DNA of 64,000 bases, from assembly GCF_022605725.1 (NCBI RefSeq), contig NC_065546.1, positions 25,354,227-25,418,226 of the forward strand, read 5' to 3'. The notes beneath the pieces were generated by a model. That model worked only from the letters and a program-made list of their open reading frames with translations, was not told the origin of the DNA and ran no database searches. The number at the start of each line of letters is the position of its first letter. Within the stretch, counting starts at the first letter, position 1. Both the position numbers and the translations under genes were made by a program. The DNA comes from Anthonomus grandis grandis. Lineage: Eukaryota; Arthropoda; Insecta; Coleoptera; Curculionidae. Below, one piece after another: positions 52,499-63,816 of the stretch.

Positions 52499-54185
52499 TC
52501 AGAAAATAGGGATATTTTCTGGATTTGGGGCTGCTCGTTCCTCATCCTTTGGTGTCTTTTTCTGGCATCTTTGGATAGCGGTCTTCCCTCTGAGTAGACA
52601 TATGATGAGTAGTACCAAGATCAGGATTGCTAAGGTACCTACTGATAGCATCTGGTATTGGACAGGTTCTTGGGAAACCTCTTGTACAGGTGAAAGCTGA
52701 TTGATTTGTCTCGAGAGCTGGTAGATTTCATTGAAGTCTATTTCAGTAAAGTTTTCACTCCTCAGAACAGTTGAAGGATCAGAAAAGTTTACTATTTGTA
52801 GTTCAGGTAGGACGAGTGGCTTTCCATACTGGATCTTGAAATTATTACTAAATTTCTTTTGACCAACTTGGATAGTGCAGTTATTGGGCATCTTTAGTAA
52901 AGTGGGTCCATCCAGATCAAACGATTGATCCATATTACACTGGGTGGTAATTCTAACTTTTTGCTGGGGTAAAATCAGGACCTCGTCTGTAGTCACTTGC
53001 TCAGCAATGGGTTCGTCAACATGGGCTTTAATTATCTGGCAACTAGTGGGCTTCACATTGTCCAGGATTTGGAGGATGCAGTCATCACGTGGATAGAACT
53101 CCTCCTTGCAGTAAAAGGCATGTTCCAGGAATGGGCAATCGGTTGCTTTAAACTGGACCTCTTGTTTCGTTCGTGCCAAGTAAGGGTATTTAGGGATGAT
53201 TAATTGGGAGTTTTGGATTATAGGAAAAAGGCGAATGAACGAATATGTTTGAGGTTTCAAGATTGGTACGTGAATAGCAAAAATTATTTTGTTATCAGAG
53301 AAACTTACTTGAGTTCCCAAAATTTGATAATAATTAATTGGGTTCTTAAAGGTTGGCAACTGATTTTTATTATAAATTAATTTTAAATAGCCCATCATAT
53401 TTTCTAATTCATAGGTGGATATAATACTATCATGTAAACCATTTAGTTTTGCAAACATAATGGCGTCCTCTAAATTATCTACAAAATTAATAAGATTTTG
53501 ACAATCTAAATTAATTTGAAACAGAATGCCTTGAAACACTAAAAAATAATGTTAATTATTTTATTTTCACTTGCATGTTTAAAACTTTCCATACTTCTTT
53601 TCAATTTTAATTGGTTGGAATTAAGGAATGAAACAGTTTTATTAAAGTTATTTATAAGGCTTTTCTGTAATGAAATTTGTAGATTAAGTTCTTTCATAAC
53701 ATTTTCTTGATTTTGTAGAAGACTATTAATTGCTTGATCTTAACGTTCTCCATCGTCAGCGTCTAGAGTTCCAAATAACCATTTTTGACCTTTTCCAATT
53801 ATGTCCATTAAACCTCTCTTTTCCCTAATATGAGGACACAAATTAAGAGCTTTTTCTTTTGCATTTGTAATTAAATATTCAGTTCTAGAAAGAGAGTTTT
53901 CAGACAAAATGTGGTAAGATATCGGGTTTATATTAGATAGATTACTATTATCTACTTTTTCTATTTGATTTTTTATGATATTAAAGTACTTTTGGATATT
54001 TTCTAACTGATTAATTATAGGTAATATATCAACATAATGAAGAAATGTATGTTTAGTATAAAAAATTTTACATCCCCTAAATAAATAGGAAGTACAGGGT
54101 TTTTAATAGGAGTTAATTGAATATCATAGGAATTAGTTGTTACTAGGAATTGAAACAGGTAAAGTAAGAGTCGAATGTTCTTCAT
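52499..54185 (-). pseudogene. env: Errantivirus env, broken in at least three places
   Basis: Envelope glycoprotein gene of the provirus. It starts at the ATG at 54185 with a short hydrophobic signal peptide and overlaps the end of the integrase frame (54133). Visible landmarks: a basic Arg-Glu-Lys-Arg cleavage-type site at about 53820-53800 followed by a Gly-rich stretch and an Asp-Asp-Gly block, as in insect errantivirus Env; and, in the open 3' part (53539-52499, 346 codons), a cysteine-containing ectodomain and a transmembrane segment at about residues 297-316 with a ~30-residue basic tail. Breaks: a frameshift near 54060 at a T-run, a TAA at 53742-53740 in place of a usually aromatic codon, and a frame change near 53545. 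The bases between 53540 and 54130 belong to this gene although no long ORF remains. As sequenced it cannot make a full Env. Confidence 0.85.
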
Positions 54186-54828
54186 TCTGGTTTTCCTGCA
54201 AAGATTTTCGTTTTTTAACTTTTGGAAGTCTGTCAATATTTTTATGATAGGAACCTTTTTTAGTGAATATTTTAATACCACTTTGAGATTTTATGGGGAC
54301 CTTTTTGAATTTTGGCATGTTTTTATTTCTTAATTTTGTTCTTATAAAAGCATTTTTCTCTTGAGAAAAGTCCGGGGGTTCTGACCTCTTTTCGTTACAC
54401 TTATTTATAACCTTTTCCTTAGTCATCGCATTTCTTTCTCGAATCTTGCTAAATAATAATTTTGTGTTATCTTTATGAGACTGTACATAATTAGATATAA
54501 TTACGTGGTCGCTTAAGTCAAAGGGATCCGTATTATTTATATGGCCTTTTATTATCTCGAAAGGTGTATGCTTTGTTACACTATGAATAGAGTTGTTGTA
54601 ACCTAATACGGCACGTTTTATCAGCTGGTCAGCTGTGAAATGACTGTGTTGTTCTTTTAGGCACCTAAAATGTTCGATTAAAGTGGAATGAAACCGTTCT
54701 ACGGGTGAATTACTGTTACTATTTTTTGGGGTGGTGAAATGTAATTCAATTTTATAGAGCTTACAAAAATCTTCAACTTCTTTATTTTTAAATTCAGTAC
54801 CTGAGTCTACAGTTATTTTCTGGGGCAA
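54133..54828 (-). pseudogene. pol: Errantivirus pol: integrase core and C-terminal region
   Basis: 231 codons. Holds the second half of the integrase DDE core: Asp8 (in Thr-Val-Asp-Ser-Gly-Thr-Glu-Phe) and Glu44 (in Ser-Pro-Val-Glu-Arg-Phe-His), 35 residues apart as in retroviral integrases, then a basic C-terminal tail (Lys-rich, residues 150-210). The first residue called Met is a TTG; the frame opens further upstream. The segment 54829-54931, which encodes the first catalytic Asp region, is in other frames on both sides, so two frameshifts (about 54890-54870 and 55000-54960) separate this part from the zinc-binding domain. The gene's end overlaps env. Confidence 0.88.
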
Positions 54829-54931
54829 ACCATGATGACTTATAAATTCGAATAGGCTTTCTATTATAGAAATTCCGGTTAATGAGATTAAGGGGTAGGC
54901 TTGACCATCCGCGAAAAGGAATCAATTATGG

Positions 54932-55699
54932 TTAAAAAACATGCATTTGAAATTTTAAAGGTATCCATATTGAACTTGTCGGGGTCAAGTTAAATTTAAT
55001 GATAGGTGGATTTCGATCATATTTATTTTTTAAACAAATTTCACAATTATTTACAAAATTTTTAATATCGATTGTCATTTTTGGCCAATAAAATTTTGAT
55101 AAGAGGGCCATTTTCATTTCATTTATTCCTCTGTGACAAGTTTTGGTGGTGTGATACAAATTAAGTTTTTCTTTTTGGTCATCTGATGTCACAATATCTT
55201 CCAAAAGTTTGGAACATAAGATTATTTTAAAAGAGGAATTTTTAAATAAATTTTGTAATGTTACCGTAAAATGTTTGCCTAATTTGTCGTTACGAAAATA
55301 AATAGCATAGGTGTATTTGGGGTCGATATATTGTTTTAATAAGTCAATAAAATTGGGTGTTGGATTTCTTGCTGAAACGGTTACGTACATTCGTTTGTTT
55401 TCGGATATTTTTTCCGTTTTTAGCTGAATATCTTGGGTATCTCCGGTTGTAATAATAATTTGATTTTTAAAGGTATTCAGAGATTTTTCAGTTATAGGTA
55501 GATTTAAAATTGGATTTTCGGCAGATGTATGGGCCGTTTCGATATCGTTTGATTGATCGGGGTTTTCTGGTTCTAATGGAGTAATAGTAATTTTTGGAGT
55601 ATTATCAGAAATATTAGGAAGATCGGGAGGCTGGTCCACAGGGAAAATGTGGAAAATCTGAAGGATTGTCTTTAGGACTGCATTTAATTTCTTTAACAA
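54932..55699 (-). pseudogene. pol: Errantivirus pol: RNase H-integrase linker and integrase HHCC domain
   Basis: 255 codons. The first ~170 are a linker of the kind seen after RNase H in this group. The zinc-binding HHCC domain follows: His183, His189, Cys219 and Cys222. The frame overlaps the end of the RT/RNase H ORF (55614-55699) in another phase, so one frameshift lies near 55640, beside short T- and C-runs. It stops at 54932, just before the first catalytic Asp of the core. Confidence 0.87.
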
Positions 55700-58120
55700 C
55701 TCTTGTTTTAGAAGGGGCTTGAAATATTGGGGTTATAGTAAATTCTGGCAGATTTTCTAAACTTTCTTCGATGAGGCTGGCTTGAGACAGTTGCGTTTGA
55801 GCAGGCCTGACTGTAATATCTGATAAGATATTAATTCGACGAGATTGAGAATTAGGCTCAAGAAGAATTTCGTCCAGGTTGGAATCATCTAAGTTTGGGA
55901 GTTGGGGTTTTGGAAGTTTGGGATTTTGTAGAAAATCATACACTATTTCATCCACATCACCAGGTTTGTTTAAGAGAGATTCAGTTTCAACAGCATTGAC
56001 ACTCACGGGATTTCGGGAAAGTGCATCGGCTGCTTGATTAGATTTTCCTTTTTTATATTGAATGGTGTAATCAAACTCCTCTAACTTCAAACGCCATCTT
56101 ATGAGCCGGGAGTTAGGCTCCTTAAAGGAAAACAACCACTGAAGAGGCTTATGATCTGTGTGGATGGTAAACTTATGGCCAAACAAATATGGCCGAAAAT
56201 ATTTGCAACTCCAAACAATGGCAAGCAACTCCTTTTCGATGGTCGAATAGTTCACCTCGGCAGGGTTTAACGTACGGGAGGCATAACAAATGGGGTGGTT
56301 TTCCTGTGATAGAATGGCACCAACAGCATAATTTGATGCATCTGTCGTTACTTCGAAAGGCTTAGAAAAATCAGGGTATGCTAGTACGGGTGCAGATGTT
56401 AAAATATTTTTACAGGTGTTGAAACTGCTAATAAATTCTTCTGAATGTTGGACCTTTTCATTCTTTTTTAAGCATTTAGTAAGTGGCTTAGTGATTTTTG
56501 CGAAGTTATGGATGAATTTTCGATAATAACCCACAAGGCCTAAAAAAGATTTGATATCACGCTGTGTTTTGGGAATTGGGAACTTTTGAATCGCAGTAAT
56601 CTTTTTATCGTTGGATTTGATACCATCTCGAGTGACTACATGCCCTAGAAACTCTACCTCCTTACACAAGAACTCACATTTATCTACTTGTATTTTAAAA
56701 TTAGCTTCCCTCAATTTTGAAAAAACAAGTTTTAAATTTTGAATATGTTCCTGCAATCCAGAACTGAAAATTATAATGTCATCCATATATACCATGCAGA
56801 TTTTATTCTGCAAATCATTTGATACCTCGTCCATGACCCTTTGAAACGTGGCAGGGGCATTTTTCAGCCCAAATGGCATCCTCAAATACTCATAATGCCC
56901 ATTATTCACAGAGAAAGCAGTTTTTTCAATCAAATCTTTTTTTATTTGGATTTGATGAAATCCGCTGGCGAGATCTAAGGTGGAAAAATATTGAGCCCTA
57001 CCTAAACGATCTAAGATGTCATTGATGTTGGGAATGGGGTACCTGTCATGGATTGTTTTAGAATTTAAATTCCTATAATCACAAACAATACGCCATTTAG
57101 TTTTTCCCGATGCGTCTTCTTTTTTGGGAACAATCCATATAGGACTTGACCACGGGCTACTTGATGACCTAATAATGCCTTTTTCTAACATTTCATTTAT
57201 CTGACGTTGCACCTCCGCTTTGTGCACGTAAGGATAGCGATAAGATTTCGTGTGAACCGGTATGTCATCGGTGGTTTTTATCTCATGTTGCACTTTCGAT
57301 GTAATTGAAAGCTGATCTCCTGGTTTCAGGAATAAGTCTGAGAACTCATTACACAAATTAAATAAAAGGTGTTTTTCTTCTTTATTTAAATGGGAGGTTC
57401 GTAACAAAGAATTAATTTTTTCAGGGTTTTCAAAATTGGAAAATGAATTTTGGAAATGTTCGATTGAGAAAATTTCGAATTGATTTTCTTCAAATAAATC
57501 TGCCAGTAGAGGTTGAGACACTGTTATAGAAACAGTTTTGTCTGTATGATTTTGAATTTCTACAGGGGCGAAACCGTTTTCTGCAAATGTTAAAATTTGT
57601 GGAAAATACAAATTATTACAAGTACAAGGTCTTGTTAGAATTTCCCCGTAAAATATATTTACTGGTATTCGCTTTACAATTTTCTCATAGGGGTTGACTG
57701 AAAAAGAAAATTTTACATCATGGGGTTGTCTATATTTAAAGCGTATTTCTAAGGTTTTCCCGATAAGTTTTTGATTTGTTAGATCGATATTTAAACCTAA
57801 CCTTTTTAGGTCATTAATCCCTAAAACTCCATCGAAAAAATCGTGGAAGTCAAATAATACGAAATCAATATTATTTTGTATACCAAATTCAACAAATAAT
57901 GGAATAGATGCTTGGAATTTAGTTTTTTGACTGCCGACAGCAGTTTTAATTACGTTATTTGTATGGTATATACAGTGTGAATAAAACTTTTCCGCAATAG
58001 CAGGGTCTAAAATTGATCTTGAGCTTCCGGTATCTATTAATAGTTTCATTTTGGGGTTTTGAACTTCCACATAGGGAAGTGAGTTGCAAAAGGAATAATT
58101 TATTTCTATTATGTTTTTAT
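55614..58120 (-). CDS. pol: Errantivirus pol: protease, reverse transcriptase, RNase H
   Basis: 818 codons counted from 58070 (a GTG); the frame is open back to about 58120, overlapping the end of gag in the -1 frame. Retroviral-type aspartic protease with Asp-Thr-Gly-Ser-Ser at 13-17. RT at about 255-480: Trp-Arg-Ile-Val-Cys-Asp-Tyr-Arg (326-333), catalytic Asp366, Phe-Gly-Leu-Lys-Asn-Ala-Pro-Ala-Thr-Phe (400-409) and Tyr-Met-Asp-Asp (428-431). RNase H at about 570-690: Asp577, Glu612, Asp639 and Asp682, all present. This long part of pol is uninterrupted, in contrast with its integrase. It would be made as a Gag-Pol fusion by -1 frameshifting near the gag stop, where there is an A-run; I see no canonical slippery heptamer. 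Confidence 0.95.
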
Positions 58121-58859
58121 GTTTTCGGGGTTGTCTTCCCGAAAATTTTGATTTTCTGAAAAAGAGTTATGTGGGTGCATTTGAGAATCCTGATAAAAAT
58201 TAGGGGTCTCTTGATAGACATCGGTCGATTCTTCTTCACAGTAGGGGTAATTAGACTCATAGGGTTGAGAAGACTCTATTTCCTCAGGGGTGTCTGGGGA
58301 TTCATAGTTAAATAACTCTTGTGATACAGAGTTATATAGTTGTTGATTATAATTTTTAAAATTGTTGGAATTATTATATTGCCTAGAATTATGCGAATGG
58401 GTTCTAGAAGTTGTCGACATTGGAGTGGGCTTTGGAAGTTGATGATCTGGAATTTGGTTCGGCCGGAACACATTCTTGGGCGTGCCGAATACTTCTTGAT
58501 TTGTTGGGAATCTTTGAGGTGGCATTGGTTGGGGTTGAATGTTCACAGGTTGTGAAGGCCATTGATATTTGGGTATAACATTTTGTGCTACATTTTGTTG
58601 TACTCGATGCGGCTGATGGTAGGCATTATATGGATAGAGATTATGGTTAGGGTTATAGTTTTGTTGGTGACTTCTATGTTGGGGTTGATGCAACTTTGGT
58701 CTAGGTTCATGAAAATTTCCATACAATTTCTCAAAATTCTCAAATTCATTGACGTAAGCTATGGCATCTTCAAGACTATTAGGCTTAGCTTTCCTCAGAA
58801 TTAGTAATACTGAGTAGGCTACTTAAAAGTTGATCGGTGGTTACTTTTAATTCCACCAT
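58109..58859 (-). pseudogene. gag: Errantivirus gag, internally deleted
   Basis: An ATG at 58859 opens a frame of 24 codons ending in TAA at about 58785. Within that stretch the sequence passes, in a different frame, into the C-terminal part of Gag, which is open from about 58810 to the TAA at 58111-58109. That part (205 codons from 58726, a TTG) is rich in Gln, Asn, Pro and His, as in errantivirus Gag tails, and has no CCHC knuckle. Errantivirus Gag is usually several hundred residues, with a folded N-terminal region; here only ~250 codons separate the leader from pol, so the main structural region seems deleted, and the deletion shifts frame. Confidence 0.75.
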
Positions 58860-59356
58860 AAAAATTCAAATAATTAAAAATAAAATATGTAATTATCTGT
58901 ATAATTACCAAAAATTAAATATATCAAAAATTATTTTAAAAGATTTTTTCAAAAAACCTTAAAAAAGGAAAGTATGCGCTTTACATACGCAATTTAAACT
59001 AAACTAAGGTATAATCAATACACGGCCCTAAAATTAAAAATTTGTGTGAACGATACACAGATTAAAACTAAACTTGTGTGTGCAATACACAGCCCCACAA
59101 TTAAAAAATTGTGTGAACGATACACAGATTAAAACTAAAATTGTGTGTGCAATACACAGCCCTAAAAATATCCCTAGAAATTCTCAAACAAAGGGTTCAA
59201 AAGGGGCGGAAAGGAAAATACTTGGCACTTACCGTAGTCTTCTTCTTCCCCGACTCTTACTGCTCTTATAGTCGTCTCCAGATATCTGGGTCGATCCAAG
59301 GTTCTGGATAGCGCTGAAGGGTTGAAACCTCAAATGGGACGAATCACCACCGCACT
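58860..59356 (-). other. Errantivirus 5' leader
   Basis: About 500 bp between the primer site and gag. It holds the tandem repeats at about 59020-59165 and a paired tatgcg/catacgc motif near 58972-58992. A 65-codon plus-strand ORF (59074-59271) is antisense and treated as chance. Confidence 0.75.
59020..59165 (-). repeat. 67 bp tandem repeats in provirus leader
   Basis: Two full units and a partial third with a 67 bp period: the block cgatacacagattaaaacta occurs at 59051 and 59118, and aatacacagcc/aatacacggcc occurs three times. Each unit carries tgtgtgcaatacaca. In the Drosophila gypsy element the same region holds repeated insulator-protein sites around a TGCATA core; here the core is only similar, so any insulator role is inference. 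Confidence 0.75.
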
Positions 59357-59374
59357 ATCCTACCGACTGCGCCA
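59357..59374 (-). promoter_or_regulatory. Primer-binding site, tRNA-Ser type
   Basis: On the minus strand TGGCGCAGTCGGTAGGAT directly follows the 5' LTR, sharing the LTR's last T. Its complement reads like a tRNA 3' end with discriminator G and CCA, which fits tRNA-Ser. This TGGCGCAGT site is the one used by the 17.6/297-type errantiviruses. Confidence 0.85.
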
Positions 59375-59595
59375 GTTAGATAAAGGGATCGGCACAACTT
59401 CTTTTTAAAAACAATTTTATTCAAGAAAAATTACAGATACGGATTTACGTTACTATTGACAGAACAAGTAAGAATGAGGTAAAACACAAAAGTACATATA
59501 TTTATAATCTGCGATATTCATGGTCGTGGGACAATGCTGACATCGGCAATTCCGTGGGTTCGCTGGTAGTGACCATGGAAGATGTTCACATAACT
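59374..59595 (-). repeat. 5' LTR
   Basis: 222 bp with AGTTA...TAACT ends. On the minus strand it holds a TATA-like element (TATAAATATA, 59506-59497) and, further on, AATAAA (59421-59416), giving the expected promoter-then-poly(A) order. It differs from the 3' LTR at one base. Confidence 0.95.
59497..59506 (-). promoter_or_regulatory. LTR TATA-like element
   Basis: TATAAATATA in the 5' LTR, about 90 bp after its start. Transcription start not determined. Confidence 0.5.
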
Positions 59596-59599
59596 CGCT
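59596..59599. other. Target-site duplication CGCT, right
   Basis: Matches 52259-52262 on the other side of the provirus. Confidence 0.88.
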
Positions 59600-62500
59600 A
59601 ACGCTATTAGTTATTATATTTTCTTAATACTGGTTGTGTTCAAACCGTAAAAAACATCATTTGGCTATCTTGTATATGCGAAATAGTAAATTTAAATTAT
59701 ATTCGAATAATATATAACAGTAATAGAGTGAGATATGATTATTTTTTTAAAAAACAATTCATAAGAAAAATTGTAAAAATAATTTACAGTACATTAAATG
59801 AACTTCAAAAATTAAATTGGAATCAAATTGGACTATGCTATAATGATTAATTGTTCTATTTTCTTAACCCTGGTTATGTCCAAAACTTAAAAAGGATCAT
59901 TTGGGTCATCTTATATAACCTAAATATTAATTTTAAAATAAATTTGAATAATAGATAACAGTAATAAAGTGAAATATAATTATTTTTTTAAAAAACAATT
60001 CATAAGAAAAATTTTAAAAATAATTTACAGTAAATCAAATGAACTTCAAAATTTAAATTGGAATCAAATCGGACAGTGCTATAATGATTAATTGTTCTAT
60101 TTTCTTAACCCTGGTTATGTCCAAAACTTAAAAAGGTTCATTTGTATCATCTTGTATAACCTAAATAGGAATTTTAAAATAAATTTGAATAATAGATAAC
60201 CGTAATTGAGTGACATATGACTATTTGTTTTAACACAATACATAAAACTATTTTTGAAAATATCGTTTAGGGTTATTCAAATTATATCTAAAAATTAAAT
60301 CGGAACAATCGTTAACGCTATTAGTTATTATATTTTCTTAATTATGGTTGTGTTCAAACTGTAAAAATTAAATTGGAATCAAATCGGACAATGCTATAAT
60401 GATTAACTGTTCTACTTTCTTAACCCTGGTTATGTCCAAAACTCAAAAAGGATCATTTGGGACATCTTGTATAACCTAAATATTAATTTTAAAATAAATT
60501 TGAATAATAGATAACCGTAATTGAGTGAGATATGACTATTTTTTTTAAACACAATACATCAAAATATTTTAAAAATTTACTTAGGTTTAAATAAATTATA
60601 TCTAAAAATTAAATTGAAATCATATCGGAACAATAGCTATAGGTAATAGTAATCGATTTTCTTTATTCTGGTTATGTCCAAAACTTTAAAAGGATCATTT
60701 GAGTCATCTTGATAACCTAAATATTAATTTTAAATTATATTTGAATAACTAATAACCGTAATAGAGTGAGATATGACTATTTTTTTAAAACACAATACAT
60801 AAAACTATTTTAAAAAATCTTTTAGGGTTAATCAAATTATATCTAAAAATTAAATTAAAATTAAATCGGAACAATCGTTAACGCTATTAGTTATAATATT
60901 TTCTCAATTCTGGTTGTGTTCAAACCGTAAAAAACATCATTTGGCTATCTTGTATATGCGAAATAGTAAATTTAAATTATATTTGAATAATAGATAAGAG
61001 TGATAGAGTGAGATATAATTATTTTTTTAAAAAACAATTCATAAAAACAATTTAAAAAATAACTTACAGTACAATAAATGAACTTCAAAAATTAAATTGG
61101 AGTCAAACCGGACAATGCTATAATGATTAATTGTTCTACTTTCTTAATCCTGGTTATGTCCAAAACTTCAAAAGGATCATTTGGGTCATCTTGTATAACC
61201 TAAATATTAATTTTAAAATAAATTTGAATAATAGATAAACGTAATAGAGTGAGATATGACTATTTTTTTAAACACAATACATCAAAATTAATTTAAAATT
61301 AAATCGGAACAATCGTTAACGCTATTAGTTATTTTATTTTCTTAATTCTGGTTGTGTTCAAACCGTAAAAAACTCCATTTGGCTATCTTGTATATGCGAA
61401 ATAGTACATTTAAATTATATTCGAATAATAGATAACAGTAATAAAGTGAAATATGATAATTTTTTTTTTAAACAATACATCATAAAAATTTCAAAAATTA
61501 TTTACAGTACATCAAATGGACTTCAAAATTTAAATTGGAATCAAATCGGACAATACTGTAATGATTAATTGTTCTATTTTCTTAACTCTGGTTATGTCGA
61601 AAACTTAAAAATAATCATTTGGGTCATCTTGTATAACCTAAATATTCATTTTAAAATAAATTTGAATAATAGATAATCGTAATTGAGTGAGATATGACTA
61701 TTTTTTTAAAACACAATACATTAAACTATTTTTAAAAATCATTTAGGGTTAATTAAATTATATCTAAAAATTGAAATAAAATTAAATCGGAACAAGCGCC
61801 AACGCTATTAGTTATTATATTTTCTTAACTCTGGGTGTATTCAAACCGTAAAAAACATCATTTGGCTATCTCGTATATGCGAAATAGTAAATTTAAATTA
61901 TATTCGAATAATAGATAACAGTAATAGAGTGAGATATAATTATTTTTTTAAAAAACCATTCATAAGCACAATTTAAAAAATAATTTACAGTACATTAAAT
62001 GAACTTCAAAAATTAAATTGGAGTCAAACCGGACAATGCTATAATGATTAATTGTTCTACTTTCTTAACCCTGTTTATGTCCAAAACTTAAACAGGATCA
62101 TTTGAGTCATCTTGTATAACAAATATTAATTTTCAAATAAATTTGAATAATAGATAACCGTAATTGAGTATATTATGACTATTTTTTTAAAACACAATAC
62201 ATTAAAAAAAATTTAAAAATTATTTAGGTTTAAACAAATAATATCTAAAGATTAAATTGAAATCATATCGGAACAATAGCTATAGGTAATAGTAATCGGT
62301 TTTCTTTATCCTGGTTATGTCCAAAACTTAAAAAGGATCATTTAGGTCATCTTGTATAACCTAAATACTAATTTTAAATTACATTCGAATAATAGATAAC
62401 CGTAGTAAAGTGAGATATGACAATTTTTTTTAAGAAAATACATCAAAATATTTTTAAAAATCATATAGGGTTAAACAAATTATATCTAAAAATTAAATCA

Positions 62501-63473
62501 AAATTAAATCGGAAACATTACATCAGAATATTATTAAAAACAATTTACAATATATCAAATGAACTTCAATAATTAAATTGGAGTCAAATAGGACAATGCT
62601 ATAGGGATTAATTTTTCTATTTTCTTAACCCTTGTTATGTCCAAAACGTAAAAAGAATTATTCAGGTCATCTTGTATAACCTAAATACCAAATTTAAATT
62701 ATATTCGAATTATAAATAGTATTAATAGAGTGAGGAATAGCTATTTAAAAAAAAAAACAATACATCAAAAACATTTCAAAAATAATTTATAGTACATCAA
62801 ATGAACTTCTAAAATTAAATTAAAGTCAAATCGAACAATGCTATAGAGATTAATTGTTCTAATTTCCTACCCTGGTTATGTCCAAAACGTAAAAAGAATT
62901 ATTTGGATCATCTTGTGTAACTTAATACCAAATTTAAATTACATTTGAATAATAGATAACATAGATTCAAAATATTTTTCAAAATCAATTAGGGTTAAAC
63001 AAATTATATCTAAAAATTAAATTGAAATCAAATCGGAACAATAGCGTTAGCTATTAGTTATCATATTTTCTTAATTCTGGTTATGTTCAAAGCTTAAAAA
63101 AGATCATTTGGCTATCTTGTATATGCGAAATACTTAATTTAAAATATATTTGAATAATAGATTTCAGTAATAGAGTGAGACATGACTATTTTTCAAAAAA
63201 AAAATACATCAGAATAATATTAAAAACAATTTACAGTATATCAAATGAACTTCAAAATTTAAATTGGAGTCAAATTGGACAATGCTATAGGGATTTATTG
63301 TTCTATTTTCTTAACCCTGGTTATATCCAAAACATAAAAAGGATCATTTGGGTCATCTTGTATAACCTAAATACCAATTTTAAATTATATTCGAATAATA
63401 GATAACCGCAATAGGGTGAGATATGACTATTTTTTTAAAACACAATACATAGATAACAGTAATAGAGTGAAAT
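59600..63473 (+). repeat. Satellite array, block 3 (diverged)
   Basis: Same satellite and orientation. Units are irregular: an A half is joined to the later part of an A half near 60360, a B half is followed directly by an A tail near 59955, and several B halves end in a distinct aacaatagctataggtaata segment (60635, 62275). From about 62.4 kb divergence rises further (for example aaaacgtaaaaagaattatt). No higher-order period is seen. Likely an older edge of the array. Confidence 0.92.
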
Positions 63474-63576
63474 ATAGAAACGTATCATCCATTTTTCTCT
63501 AAGAGACCAAACGAAAACAAAATAAAGGTAAGAACACAAAGTCATGGTCTCATCAAAACAATAAATTTTTTTTTTA

Positions 63577-63620
63577 AAAGCTACACGTGTTTCGCTCCTG
63601 TTGGAGCTTCATCAGGCCTA
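63577..63620 (-). ncRNA. Hammerhead-ribozyme-like motif
   Basis: Minus strand: CTGATGA (63615-63609), stem II GCTCC-AACA-GGAGC, GAAA (63593-63590), then the palindrome ACACGTGT with a following A as potential cleavage site, and AGGC/GCTT as a short stem I. All the invariant core bases are there. The very short palindromic stem III is the arrangement of type I hammerheads in Penelope-like elements, which act as dimers. One unpaired A between the core and stem II departs from the consensus. Activity is not known. Confidence 0.55.
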
Positions 63621-63763
63621 AAAAATATATTAAGATATTTTTCATAAAAAGAACGCTATTAAATTATGATAAAACTCATTACCTAGACCTACACAGATCA
63701 CATTACAACTAACAACAAAGGAAAAGCTAGGTTAAGTTAACAATTTCCACCATAGATAAGTGG

Positions 63764-63816
63764 GGAACGATCCAGCAACCTTTAGATTCACAGGCGCGCG
63801 TCGAACCCATAAGCCA
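63764..63816 (-). promoter_or_regulatory. Putative RNA polymerase III A and B boxes
   Basis: A box (63816-63806) matches TRGYNNANNGG fully. The B box (63773-63764) matches GWTCRANNC with one mismatch. Spacing is normal for tRNA-derived SINEs. Confidence 0.6.

Larger units (their letters stand above)
52263..59595 (-). mobile_element. Errantivirus-like gypsy LTR retrotransposon (7.3 kb, defective)
   Basis: A complete-ended provirus on the minus strand: 5' LTR (59595-59374), tRNA-type primer site, ~510 bp leader with tandem repeats, gag (internally deleted), pol (protease, RT, RNase H, integrase), env, polypurine tract and 3' LTR (52484-52263). LTR ends are AGTTA...TAACT, and the env overlaps the end of integrase, both usual in the gypsy/17.6/297 errantivirus group of insects. 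LTRs differ at one base in 222, so insertion is recent, yet gag, pol and env all carry breaks. It could move only with proteins supplied by another copy, unless the breaks are assembly errors. Confidence 0.95.

Noticed and set aside
52342..53203. ORFs at 52342-52545, 52443-52700 and 52997-53203
   Set aside because: Shadows of env or run across the LTR edge; no domain.
53540..53560. Possible 3' splice site (T-rich tract then AG) just before the long env ORF
   Set aside because: The upstream sequence is recognisably env in other frames, so a frame break explains the gap better than an intron; no matching donor was identified.
58276..59271. ORFs at 58276-58473, 58340-58555, 58562-58804 and 59074-59271
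   Set aside because: Other-frame or antisense readings of gag and of the leader repeats.
63764..63816. A functional tRNA gene
   Set aside because: A and B boxes are present, but the B box is imperfect and no cloverleaf with acceptor stem can be formed; a SINE head fits better.
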